Below, in pieces: positions 1-6,388 of a stretch of 14,776 nt of DNA; the first letter of the stretch is position 1; every line of letters starts with the position of its first letter. The notes beneath the pieces are model-generated. The model saw only the letters and a list, made by a program, of their open reading frames with translations. It did no database searches and had not been told where the DNA came from. The DNA lies in NCBI GenBank assembly GCA_018901315.1, contig JAHIFA010000074.1:1-14776 (forward strand), read 5' to 3'. The position numbers and the translations under genes are program-made. Source of the DNA: Nanobdellota archaeon. Its GTDB lineage: Archaea; Nanobdellota; Nanobdellia; Woesearchaeales; CG1-02-33-12.

Positions 1-124
1 CTGTATATTTTTTGCCAAATTTTTTACTGATTACATATACTTTTATTCTCTGGCTTTCTTTGGCTATTGTTTCACAAACACATAGTTCCTTGGGTAGTCC
101 ACACTTTGGACATATATCACTCAT
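1..124 (-). CDS. Translation initiation factor aIF1 (SUI1), 5' part only
   Basis: The first 41 codons of a minus-strand gene that runs off the left edge. The visible protein starts [20 protein letters not shown] and goes on with a basic stretch ([15 protein letters not shown]). This is the typical N-terminus of archaeal SUI1/aIF1: a small zinc-knuckle-like CPKCGLP...CVC segment followed by the start of the SUI1 fold. aIF1 binds the 30S subunit near the P site and monitors start-codon selection. Its ATG (124-122) overlaps the TGA of the L29 gene (123-121) in an ATGA, so the two are almost certainly translationally coupled. L29 followed by SUI1 is the standard archaeal order, which supports the call. 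The C-terminal core of the domain lies outside the window. Confidence 0.9.
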   Translation of the reverse strand, partial: MSDICPKCGLPKELCVCETIAKESQRIKVYVISKKFGKKYT

Positions 125-330
125 TGCTTTTTTTCACCACCTTTGGTTTTTAAGACTGTTAAAATCCTTGCTATAGTTTTTTTTATTACTTTTACCTGCC
201 CGGGACTCTTTGGATTTGTTCCTGTTGCAATCTGGGCATTATGCTTAATCAGCTCTTTTTTGAGCTCCTCAAGCTTTGCTTTTAATTCCTCATTTCTCAT
301 TGATTCAATTTCTTTTATCTTAAGTGCCAT
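121..330 (-). CDS. rpl29: 50S ribosomal protein L29 (uL29)
   Basis: A 69-residue protein, the normal size for L29, a two-helix hairpin that sits at the polypeptide exit tunnel next to L23 and helps dock the signal recognition particle and nascent-chain factors. The sequence shows the expected first amphipathic helix ([21 protein letters not shown]) and the second basic helix ([14 protein letters not shown]), linked by a short loop with GTNPKSPGQ. It follows S3 by 26 bases and overlaps the aIF1 start by four bases. No clear Shine-Dalgarno sequence precedes the ATG. Identity rests on sequence and on the conserved S3-L29-SUI1 order. Confidence 0.93.
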   Translation of the reverse strand: MALKIKEIESMRNEELKAKLEELKKELIKHNAQIATGTNPKSPGQVKVIKKTIARILTVLKTKGGEKKQ

Positions 331-356
331 TTTATTTCTTTTTCTTTGGTTGTTTT

Positions 357-1148
357 TTAGTCTTTTTTAGCTGGATTTTTCACAGTTTTTTTGGTTTCTT
401 TTTTTACTTTCTCTTTTTTTGGTTTAGTCTTCTTATCTTCTTTTCCTTGTTTCTTCTTTAAGTCTTCACCTGCCTTAGGCTTTTCTTCCTTTTTTTCTAC
501 CTCTTCTTTTACAGGTTTTTCTTCCTTAATCTCTTCTATGATTTCCTGCTTTTCTTCCAAAATCTGGATATGGTCTGGCAGCTTTATATCAGGGGGCATA
601 ATGCTTACCTTAACACCAACAACGCCTGTTTTTATAACAGCACTGACCTTCGCTTTAAGCACCCCATTGATTGCTATATCTCCGCATTTTTTTAAATATC
701 CTGAATAAACACGCCATGATTTTGCCCTTGCTCCTGGTATTTTTCCTGATATCACAATCTCAATTCCAAGTGCTCCTGCACTCATTACCTCTTCCATTGT
801 TTTATGCATTATTCCCTTAAACCTTGCAGTTCCAAATCTTTCCAATGATTCTGCAATTTTCCCGGCAACAACCATTGCATCAATGTTTATATTTTCTATT
901 TCATTGATTTCTATCTGCGGATTTTCAAGCTCAAAATTATTTTTTAGGTCATTTGTAAGTTTTATTATGCTCTGGCCTTTTCTTCCAACAATTAATCCGG
1001 GCCTTGCTGCATAAATTATTATTTTTTCGCCAAGAGGAGTTCTCTGAAGTTTTGTATGGCTGTAGCCAGAGCCCTTTACATTTTTGGCTATCATTTCCTG
1101 GATTTGATATTCCTTCTTTTTCTGTGCAACAATTTGTCTTTCAATCAT
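357..1148 (-). CDS. rps3: 30S ribosomal protein S3 (uS3) with long Lys/Glu tail
   Basis: 263 residues. Residues 1-195 are a canonical archaeal S3: an N-terminal helix, a type II KH domain with the GxxG loop GRKG at residues 55-58 (within GLIVGRKGQSI), then the C-terminal domain with GIEIVISGKIPGARAKSWRV (residues 128-147) and VKVSIMPPDIKLPDHI. S3 lines the mRNA entry channel of the small subunit. From about residue 197 to the end the protein is a low-complexity, charged tail of Lys, Glu and Pro that is probably disordered. Archaeal S3 often has a charged tail, but this one is about 65 residues. The gene starts 6 bases after the glycosyltransferase stop codon rather than directly after L22, which is unusual for this operon. 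Confidence 0.96.
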   Translation of the reverse strand: MIERQIVAQKKKEYQIQEMIAKNVKGSGYSHTKLQRTPLGEKIIIYAARPGLIVGRKGQSIIKLTNDLKNNFELENPQIEINEIENINIDAMVVAGKIAESLERFGTARFKGIMHKTMEEVMSAGALGIEIVISGKIPGARAKSWRVYSGYLKKCGDIAINGVLKAKVSAVIKTGVVGVKVSIMPPDIKLPDHIQILEEKQEIIEEIKEEKPVKEEVEKKEEKPKAGEDLKKKQGKEDKKTKPKKEKVKKETKKTVKNPAKKD

Positions 1149-1154
1149 TTTTTA

Positions 1155-1964
1155 TCAGCTTTGTTTTATTATTTTTTTAATATCTTTTTCCCAGATTTGT
1201 TTAATATCTCTTTCACTCAGGAACTTTTTAAGAAGCGAAAAGTAACGTTCGTAAGTTTTATTTATTCTTTTAATAATTTTTTTCACTTCCTTGGTTTGGG
1301 AGGGTTTTTTCTGCCTGATAATCTCAGAAAGAATTTCGTAGCCTTCTTTTAAATATTTATCAGCACAAAGAACTTGACTGATAAAAGTTCCCCCTCCTTT
1401 TCCTGCTTGAACCAACCCTTTTTCAAAGTACCAGTAAGTTCTTTTGTTTTTAAAAGCATGATTAAGATAGGTTTCGGCTCCGAATCTTGTCTTCTCAAAC
1501 TTTTTAAGATGAGGGAGCAGATCTTTTTTGAAGTAGGCTCTTTCACCTGTTAATTTCTTGAAGGGTTCTAAATCAGATTCACGTATTGCCAAAACCTGAT
1601 CAGCAAAGCCAAATTTTAATGGTTGGATTATTCCCAAAAAGTGGCTTTTTTTAATTTTTGTAAGGTCAGCATCACAAAAAAGAATAATATCTCCTTTTGC
1701 GCTTTTAACACCAGCAACCATCACATAAGACTTGCCTCTGTTTTCTTTGAAAGAGATGAGTTTGATTTTATTACCAAAGCATTCAAGGATTTTTAGGGTT
1801 TTATCAGTTGAGCCATCATTAACACAGATGACTTCAGCAAAAAGCTTTGACTTAAGAACAGCTTTGACTACTCTTTTAATATTTTTTTCTTCATTATAGG
1901 CAGAGATAATGATAGAGACTTTAATCTTCTCTTTTGAATTTTTTCTAGTTGTTTTTCCTTGCAT
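1155..1964 (-). CDS. Family 2 glycosyltransferase embedded in the ribosomal operon
   Basis: 269 residues, GT-A fold, family GT2. After a basic N-terminus come the nucleotide-sugar binding strands SIIISAYNEEKNI (residues 17-29) and VICVNDGSTDKT (45-56), then the metal-binding DxD motif in FCDADLT (DAD at 98-100), then a GERAYFKKDLL segment (140-150) that matches the region following the acceptor loop of dolichyl-phosphate-mannose-synthase-like enzymes, and FGAETYL (161-167). No signal peptide or transmembrane helix is visible, so it should be cytosolic or only peripherally membrane bound. The C-terminal 50 residues are a Lys-rich helical segment. The donor and acceptor cannot be named. It lies 6 bases after L22 and 6 bases before S3, in the same orientation, so it must be co-transcribed with them. 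A GTGA overlapping the L22 stop codon could serve as its ribosome binding site. Confidence 0.88.
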   Translation of the reverse strand: MQGKTTRKNSKEKIKVSIIISAYNEEKNIKRVVKAVLKSKLFAEVICVNDGSTDKTLKILECFGNKIKLISFKENRGKSYVMVAGVKSAKGDIILFCDADLTKIKKSHFLGIIQPLKFGFADQVLAIRESDLEPFKKLTGERAYFKKDLLPHLKKFEKTRFGAETYLNHAFKNKRTYWYFEKGLVQAGKGGGTFISQVLCADKYLKEGYEILSEIIRQKKPSQTKEVKKIIKRINKTYERYFSLLKKFLSERDIKQIWEKDIKKIIKQS

Positions 1965-1970
1965 TTTATC

Positions 1971-2729
1971 TCACTTTTTTGTTGTTTTTTTAGGTTCTTT
2001 GCTTTCTTTTTTCTTTATTAGTTTATTAATTGCAGGTGCCTTTTTGTTTTCTTGTTTTGATTTGGCTTTTTCTGCCAGTCCAGCAGCAGTTGGAACATTT
2101 TCTGTTTTAATTTCTTTTTTTGGTGCTTCCTTTTTTTCTTCTGCTGGTTTTTTGGTATCTTTTGGCTGATTTTTTCTTGATTCAACTTTTTCTATTTGCT
2201 TAATTTCTTTTGGCTTTTCTTTTTTCTCTTCCTGTTTTTTGATTGGTTTTGATTCTTCTTTCTTGGCAGGTTCTTTTTTAACCCCCTTTTTTTTAATTTC
2301 TTTTTCTTCAACAACAATCTCAATGTGGCTTCTTTTCATCTTTATCCTGCTTTGCCTTCCATAATGCCATGACTTTGGCCCTTTATTAGCGCATATATGT
2401 ATTATCTCAAGGCTTGATGTATCCAGTCCCTTGTGCTGTGCATTTGCCTCGACTAAATTTACTAATTTTAATATTTCGCTGCATGCCTTTACAGGGTATT
2501 TTCCAGGCCCAATTCCATGCTTATGGCCTGCACCTTCTGTAAATCTTTTAAATGGAATAGGTTTTTTCATGTCCTTAGCTTCACTTAATATCTGCTTTGC
2601 CTTCTGGAGGTTCTTTCCCCTGATAAGGTTGCATATTTCAATGCTCTGCTTTGTTGATATGGGCATCAATAATCCAACAGCCTTTACCCTATGCTCATTT
2701 ACTGTTGCTGAATATTTGTATGGTGACAT
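1971..2729 (-). CDS. rpl22: 50S ribosomal protein L22 (uL22) with about 110-residue Lys/Glu tail
   Basis: 252 residues. Residues 1-142 match archaeal L22: YKYSATV at the start, an Ile/Leu-rich helical part, the lined-up motif FTEGAGHKHGIGPGKYPVKA (62-81), the LEANAQHKGLD-type segment (here LVEANAQHKGLD), then the beta-hairpin region with HICANKGPKSWHYGRQSR and the closing strand HIEIVV. L22 lines the peptide exit tunnel. Residues 143-252 are low complexity, dominated by Lys, Glu and Pro, and are probably disordered. The usual archaeal protein is near 150 residues, so this extension is large. It starts 4 bases after the S19 stop codon and is followed after 6 bases by the glycosyltransferase. 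Confidence 0.95.
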   Translation of the reverse strand: MSPYKYSATVNEHRVKAVGLLMPISTKQSIEICNLIRGKNLQKAKQILSEAKDMKKPIPFKRFTEGAGHKHGIGPGKYPVKACSEILKLVNLVEANAQHKGLDTSSLEIIHICANKGPKSWHYGRQSRIKMKRSHIEIVVEEKEIKKKGVKKEPAKKEESKPIKKQEEKKEKPKEIKQIEKVESRKNQPKDTKKPAEEKKEAPKKEIKTENVPTAAGLAEKAKSKQENKKAPAINKLIKKKESKEPKKTTKK

Positions 2730-2733
2730 TTTT

Positions 2734-3114
2734 TTACCTTACTGAAAGACTTGCGCTTGATCTTGTAGCTCCAACACCTGGTGCATGATGCGATACCCTT
2801 TTTCTTGTGAGTACAAATTCACCAATGCGGTGGCCAATCATCTCAGGCTGGATTAATACAGGGATAAACTCTTTTCCATTATGAACTCTTACATTTTTTC
2901 CAACCATCTGAGGAATAATTATTACATCCCTGCATTCGGTTTTTATATTATTGCCTTCCCTTACCTTGCCCATAAATATCTTTTGTGAGTGTGTATTATC
3001 TCTTTTAAGGCTTCTTCTCTGCCTTGCAGGAACTAACTCTGCAAAGTCATTAATGCTCATTTTGTTTAACTCTTGAAGAGTTTTTCCCATGTAAGTAAAT
3101 TCTTTTTTTGCCAT
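2734..3114 (-). CDS. rps19: 30S ribosomal protein S19 (uS19)
   Basis: 126 residues, a normal length for archaeal S19, which carries an N-terminal extension compared with bacteria. The diagnostic part is VREGNNIKTECRDVIIIPQM (about 51-70) followed by VRVHNGKEFIPVLIQPEMIGHRIGEFVLTRKRVSHHAPGVGATRSS, the conserved core that contacts 16S rRNA in the head of the small subunit near the A-site tRNA and S13. Its ATG lies 1 base after the L2 stop codon and it ends 4 bases before L22, so the three are packed as one transcript in the standard archaeal order. Confidence 0.96.
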   Translation of the reverse strand: MAKKEFTYMGKTLQELNKMSINDFAELVPARQRRSLKRDNTHSQKIFMGKVREGNNIKTECRDVIIIPQMVGKNVRVHNGKEFIPVLIQPEMIGHRIGEFVLTRKRVSHHAPGVGATRSSASLSVR

Positions 3115-3115
3115 T

Positions 3116-3832
3116 TTACTTCTTCTTCCTTCCCATCCTTCTTGGATGTATTGCTCCTACCTTTCTTCCAGGAGGTGCATTTTTTGGCGCTATTGTTGGT
3201 TTTCCTTTGTGGTGTGAACTTGAGCCTCCAAATGGATGATCAACAGCATTCTGTGATGTTCCGGATATGCTTGGCCACAGCTTGTTTTTTGCCTTCATTG
3301 CATAAAACTTCTTTCCGGCTTTCAAAAATGGCTTTTCTTTTCTTCCTCCACCAGCAATAACGCCGATGGTTGCCCTGCAGTTTGGGTGAAATTCTTTTTC
3401 TTTTTTTGATGGCAGCTGAATAACAACCTTGCTTTTCATTTTTGAAATCACTCTTGCAAATGCTCCGGATGCCCTTACAAACTTTCCTCCGTCACCTGGC
3501 TGGCCTTCAATATTATAAACTAATGTTCCCTCAGGCACATCCTTAAGCAAGAGCATATTGCCATTTTCTGCAGGTATTTTCTCGCCATATTCAACAACAT
3601 CCCCTACTTTTATTCCCTCAGGTGCAATCATCAGGTTTCTGATTTTATTTTCATGTTCTAACACCATTAATGGCGCTGAATGGCCTGCGCATCTTATTAT
3701 ATCAACAATCTTTGCATTTAATCTGCCTTCAGCAGGGATAAGATAAGATGCCTTTCCTTTATACCTGAAGCTAGGCGCCCTGTATGTTGGGCCTCCTTTT
3801 CCACGTGCCTGCTGTATAAGATTTTTACCCAT
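3116..3832 (-). CDS. rpl2: 50S ribosomal protein L2 (uL2)
   Basis: 238 residues, typical for archaeal L2. It begins MGKNLIQQARGKGGPTYRAP, as archaeal L2 usually does, which fixes the start codon. The central OB-like and SH3-like domains follow (GDVVEYGEKIPAENGNMLLL; GTLVYNIEGQPGDGGKFVRASG). The C-terminus carries the peptidyl-transferase-proximal loop NAVDHPFGGSSSHHKGKP and NAPPGRKVGAIHPRRMGRKKK. The essential His of the DHP motif is present, and the Phe after it is the usual archaeal form. Unlike the other junctions in this operon, 94 bases separate it from L23, and that gap holds a palindrome. No close Shine-Dalgarno sequence is seen. A GAGG lies about 20 bases before the ATG. Confidence 0.97.
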   Translation of the reverse strand: MGKNLIQQARGKGGPTYRAPSFRYKGKASYLIPAEGRLNAKIVDIIRCAGHSAPLMVLEHENKIRNLMIAPEGIKVGDVVEYGEKIPAENGNMLLLKDVPEGTLVYNIEGQPGDGGKFVRASGAFARVISKMKSKVVIQLPSKKEKEFHPNCRATIGVIAGGGRKEKPFLKAGKKFYAMKAKNKLWPSISGTSQNAVDHPFGGSSSHHKGKPTIAPKNAPPGRKVGAIHPRRMGRKKK

Positions 3833-3863
3833 GAGCTTTTTAATAAAAACCTCGGAAAAACAT

Positions 3864-3893
3864 GTGCGACATTCAACTTCGTTGAAGTCCCAC
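3864..3893 (-). repeat. Hairpin / REP-like palindrome in the L23-L2 gap
   Basis: On the plus strand GTG (3864-3866), GAC (3868-3870) and TTCAAC (3872-3877) pair with GTTGAA (3881-3886), GTC (3887-3889) and CAC (3891-3893) around a TTC loop. That makes a 12-base-pair stem with one C:C mismatch and one bulged A. It lies in the only sizeable gap between L23 and L2. In the mRNA sense it is followed by a short U run (minus-strand GTTTTTCC, near 3855-3862). It is more GC-rich than its surroundings. It could be a translational operator, a processing or attenuation site, or a dispersed palindromic repeat. No second copy is seen in the window. Confidence 0.6.
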
Positions 3894-3926
3894 TCTTCCT
3901 CTAGTCTTTATTTTTCCTCCACATTT

Positions 3927-4184
3927 TTACATCAACCCTAATTGTGTTGCAATGTCAATAGCCGGCGTATCATCACTCAGCTTGACATATGCCTTTTTTT
4001 CATTTCCATTTATCGCCAAATTTACTTTTAATACCTTTACCTTGAAAATTTCTTCAATAGCTTTTTTTACATCCTGCTTTGTTGCACTCCTGCTTACAGT
4101 AAAAACTAGCTTGTTCTCAGATTCCATAAGCCTAACAGATTTTTCTGTTGACAATGGGTATTTGATAACTTTGTATGGTTCCAT
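3927..4184 (-). CDS. rpl23: 50S ribosomal protein L23 (uL23)
   Basis: 85 residues, the compact archaeal form of L23. It shows the family start ([27 protein letters not shown]) with the conserved TEKS, and the RNA-contact segment [22 protein letters not shown] (34-55) followed by [12 protein letters not shown]23 sits at the tunnel exit and is a main docking site for SRP and, in archaea, other nascent-chain factors. Its ATG lies 1 base after the L4 stop codon, and the gene order L4-L23-L2 is the conserved one. Confidence 0.96.
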   Translation of the reverse strand: MEPYKVIKYPLSTEKSVRLMESENKLVFTVSRSATKQDVKKAIEEIFKVKVLKVNLAINGNEKKAYVKLSDDTPAIDIATQLGLM

Positions 4185-4185
4185 T

Positions 4186-4989
4186 TTACATGAATAATTT
4201 TTTATCTCCTAACTCTTTGACTGCATCCTGTGTCCATATTGTTAAGCGCCCTGGACTGGCTGATGGTGCTAATGACTTTGCATTAAGTGATTTTACCATT
4301 ATTACATTTATTCCTTCTATGTTTTTTGCTGCTTTCAATAAGTTACAGTCTTTTGAAACTATGATTAACGGCCCTGTTTTGCTTTTGTATTTTCTTCCTC
4401 TTTTCTTCCCTTTTCCGCTTCTTATTGTCTTTTCACTTACTCTCTCAAGCTCTTTTTCAAGGCCTATTTTTTTCAAAACATCTTTTACCTGCTTTGTTTT
4501 TTTCAGTGATTCAAACTTGTTTTCTATTATAAATGGGTAATTATCAGGAATAATATGGTTCTTGCTTACAAGCTCTTTTGATAATGTTGCTGCAATTGCG
4601 CTTCTTATTGCCTTTCTTCTTTCTTTCTTGTTGATTTTCTTTGTCCAGTCCTTGCCAGCTTTAGGTGGATGAGCTTTTCTTCCGCCAACTGTTCCAGGTG
4701 CAAAGGCACCAACCCAGTTCATTCTTGTTCCACGGCTGCTCATTATTTTTCTTGGAACTCTTGAAATCCCTATTCCATAAGATGTTTTGTAGGAATGCCT
4801 TCTTCTTGACAGCTTTGCAGAAGATTTTTTTCCAGCCATTGGATCTGTTCCATAAGCCTGCCTTGTATTGCCGTGTATTGAGATAACAGCTCTCTTTATC
4901 AAGTCTGGCCTTACCTCTTCCTCAAACTGTATTGGAAGTTCCTGCTTTCCGATTTCTTCTTTTGATATGCTTAATATTTGTAGTTTCAT
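4186..4989 (-). CDS. rpl4: 50S ribosomal protein L4 (uL4)
   Basis: 267 residues, the usual archaeal size. The long basic loop that reaches into the exit tunnel is visible around residues 39-105: [39 protein letters not shown], then the [45 protein letters not shown] segment. The globular C-terminal half holds [25 protein letters not shown] and ends with an archaeal-type [12 protein letters not shown]. Its ATG overlaps the L3 stop codon in an ATGA (4989-4986), so translation should be coupled to L3. In E. coli, L4 autoregulates its own operon. Whether it does so here is not known. Confidence 0.96.
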   Translation of the reverse strand: MKLQILSISKEEIGKQELPIQFEEEVRPDLIKRAVISIHGNTRQAYGTDPMAGKKSSAKLSRRRHSYKTSYGIGISRVPRKIMSSRGTRMNWVGAFAPGTVGGRKAHPPKAGKDWTKKINKKERRKAIRSAIAATLSKELVSKNHIIPDNYPFIIENKFESLKKTKQVKDVLKKIGLEKELERVSEKTIRSGKGKKRGRKYKSKTGPLIIVSKDCNLLKAAKNIEGINVIMVKSLNAKSLAPSASPGRLTIWTQDAVKELGDKKLFM

Positions 4990-5948
4990 TTTTGAGTATT
5001 AATATGCTCTATTTCAAATGTTTCTGAATGCTTTCTTTTATGCGGCCTTATAGCATAATTTAATCTTATAAGCCTTTTTGCAGGCCCTTGTATAGACCCT
5101 TTAACCAGGATATAGCTGTTCTTCACAATGCCATAATGCTTAAATCCTGATTTTGGATTTATGCCCTCTGGCTTGTCTGAAATTTTTATTATCAGCTTGT
5201 TATAATCTGTTCTAAGGTGATAACCCATCTGGCCTGGCTGTGCAACCCTCCACATAGCTGATTGAATCCATGGGCCGAGGTTTCCAGTAGAGCGTTTTTT
5301 TTTCTCTGATTTATGTGATTTTAAGGATACCCCAAATCTTTTTATAACACCCTGAAAGCCTTTTCCTTTTGTAATAGAATGGGCATCAACTAACTGCCCT
5401 GGCTTTAGGATTTCAGTTGCAATTATTTCCTTGCCAAGCTTTTCCTTTGCATAAGCAAGCTGCTCTTCTTTTGTTCCGCCAATTGCAGTCTCAAAAATTT
5501 CTGGCTTTTTCTTTCCTATGCCTGTTAAGCTAGGTTGTGTATAAACCAAAAGCCTTAGCTCATCATAAGATTCTGGTTCCTTTTGTTTGGTTTCTTTTTT
5601 TGGCATAAGCATTTTTCTCTTTAAGTTTTTGTCAAGATTTTTTGTTAATATCTGGCTGACTGCCTTTAATCCATAAGCAGTTCTTTTGTAAAACTTTATT
5701 GCTGCAACCTTTAGTGAAGGGCATTCTATTATTGTTACAGGCCTGAATATTGATTCTCCCTGAGTCATTGAATTTGGCCTTGTGCTTTTGATTAAAAGGT
5801 GAGTCATTCCTACCTTATAGCCTGCAAATCCAAGTATGTTTTTTTCATTTGAATTGGCATAAGACCTTACTTTAGCATAAGCTCGTTTAGACCTCTTTCT
5901 AGGCCAGAACTGCATGCTTCCGTGTCTTGGATTTCTTGGTTTTGCCAT
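4986..5948 (-). CDS. rpl3: 50S ribosomal protein L3 (uL3), first gene of the operon
   Basis: 320 residues, slightly short for archaeal L3 but with all main parts: N-terminal MAKPRNPRHGSMQFWPRKRSKRA, the GYKVGMTHLL strand, the central GQLVDAHSITKGKGFQGVIKRFG, the W-finger region near the peptidyl transferase centre (HRS/SHKSEKKKRSTGNLGPW, about 213-228), then GQMGYHLRTDYNKLI and GIVKNSYILVKGSIQGPAKRLIRL. L3 is an early assembly protein that contacts 23S rRNA. It begins the operon. A weak AAAGGT ribosome binding site lies at about 5955-5960. Upstream are a palindrome over a possible TATA box and a long hairpin. It overlaps L4 by four bases. Confidence 0.96.
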   Translation of the reverse strand: MAKPRNPRHGSMQFWPRKRSKRAYAKVRSYANSNEKNILGFAGYKVGMTHLLIKSTRPNSMTQGESIFRPVTIIECPSLKVAAIKFYKRTAYGLKAVSQILTKNLDKNLKRKMLMPKKETKQKEPESYDELRLLVYTQPSLTGIGKKKPEIFETAIGGTKEEQLAYAKEKLGKEIIATEILKPGQLVDAHSITKGKGFQGVIKRFGVSLKSHKSEKKKRSTGNLGPWIQSAMWRVAQPGQMGYHLRTDYNKLIIKISDKPEGINPKSGFKHYGIVKNSYILVKGSIQGPAKRLIRLNYAIRPHKRKHSETFEIEHINTQK

Positions 5949-5973
5949 TGTATTACCTTTTAATTTGCTAAAT

Positions 5974-5992
5974 AAACCTAAATTATAGGTTT
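5974..5992 (-). promoter_or_regulatory. Palindrome over a possible TATA box before L3
   Basis: AAACCTA (5974-5980) and TAGGTTT (5986-5992) are a perfect 7-base inverted repeat around AATTA. Read on the minus strand, the middle gives CTATAATT, which would place a transcription start near 5960 and leave a leader just long enough for the AAAGGT ribosome binding site. A second, better TATA candidate with an A-rich BRE (AAAAG then TATTTAAA, minus strand, about 6121-6133) lies further upstream and would give a leader of about 150 bases. The sequence alone does not decide between them. Confidence 0.4.
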
Positions 5993-6000
5993 TAATGCAA

Positions 6001-6085
6001 AAATAAGCCTTTTAGTAAAGTCTTCCTTCAAGAACAAGTTTAATTGCTAAACTTTGTACTGAAAGACTTTTTTTCAGGCTTGTTT
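6001..6085. repeat. 85-base imperfect hairpin upstream of the L3 operon
   Basis: Nested complementary blocks form one long stem. 6001-6010 pairs with 6076-6085 (10 bases, one T:G). 6017-6023 pairs with 6064-6070 (7). 6027-6030 pairs with 6060-6063 (4). 6034-6042 pairs with 6048-6054 plus 6056-6057 (9, with T6055 bulged) around the loop ATTGC. About 30 pairs are broken by small internal loops. A T run follows on each strand: plus strand within 6068-6074, and minus strand TTATTTTT just past 6001. It may be a leader structure of the ribosomal operon, a terminator for the decayed gene at 6188-6319, a small RNA, or an inverted-repeat element. Confidence 0.6.
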
Positions 6086-6187
6086 AGTTGTTTATGATAT
6101 TTAAATCATCCAGTTTAAGATTTAAATACTTTTACTGAGCTTTTTTTAGAGAATTAATAGGCGTTTATAAAGCTGTTGTTTTTTGTT

Positions 6188-6319
6188 TTAACTCCTTGCC
6201 CATTTTACAAGAAGGTAGACAAAAGGCGTATCACAAATAGCAATTATAACCTTGATTATAAAAACCCCAAAAATTGTACTTAAAATTGCATTTAATGGTA
6301 ATGTTCTGTATATTGCCAA
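6188..6319 (-). pseudogene. C-terminal remnant of a queuosine-precursor (YhhQ/VUT) transporter
   Basis: An open stretch of 43 codons ending in TAA (6190-6188) encodes LAIYRTLPLNAILSTIFGVF followed by IIKVIIAICDTPFVYLLVKW and ARS. This matches the last transmembrane part of the VUT/YhhQ family, where a helix ending in a D-T-P-(F/L)-x-Y motif is characteristic. There is no start codon of its own at a sensible place: a TAG stands immediately upstream (6322-6320) and a plus-strand gene begins at 6389, so the N-terminal four fifths of the transporter are missing. The family imports queuosine or archaeosine precursors such as preQ0/preQ1. The fragment is best read as a decayed gene truncated when the neighbouring region was rearranged. 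Family assignment is from recognition of the motif only. Confidence 0.6.
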
Positions 6320-6321
6320 CT

Positions 6322-6360
6322 AGTTTTCTATCCTGAAAAAAGCAAATTTTTTAGAAAACT
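6322..6360. repeat. Hairpin between transporter remnant and PNPOx gene
   Basis: AGTTTTCTA (6322-6330) and TAGAAAACT (6352-6360) form a perfect 9-base inverted repeat. Inside it AAAAA (6037-type A run at 6337-6341) can pair with TTTTT (6347-6351) around GCAAA, leaving TCCTGA bulged. The left arm overlaps the stop codon that ends the transporter remnant, and the right arm abuts the likely promoter of the flavin protein gene. It may be an operator or terminator, or a scar of the event that removed the rest of the transporter. Confidence 0.5.
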
Positions 6361-6367
6361 TAATAAA
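6355..6367 (+). promoter_or_regulatory. Likely promoter of the PNPOx-like gene
   Basis: AAAACTTAATAAA: an A-rich BRE-like element followed by a TATA-like TTAATAAA centred about 25 bases before the ATG at 6389, the spacing expected for a leaderless archaeal transcript. A second AT-rich box at 6370-6380 is too close to the start codon to serve unless translation starts further in. No Shine-Dalgarno sequence precedes the ATG. Confidence 0.4.
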
Positions 6368-6388
6368 TGTTTAAATATAACTTAAATC

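Noticed and set aside
391..708. Plus-strand open frame opposite S3
   Set aside because: It is the mirror of the Lys/Glu tail and C-terminal domain of S3, giving a Phe/Ser-rich nonsense protein. The minus strand encodes an unmistakable S3.
1909..2169. Plus-strand open frame rich in Phe and Ser opposite the L22 tail
   Set aside because: Antisense of a Lys/Glu low-complexity region always yields Phe/Leu/Ser-rich frames that look like membrane proteins.
3840..3882. Short minus-strand frame (MSHMFFRGFY) between L23 and L2 as an upstream peptide
   Set aside because: Ten codons with no good ribosome binding site. It overlaps the palindrome, and chance is a sufficient explanation.
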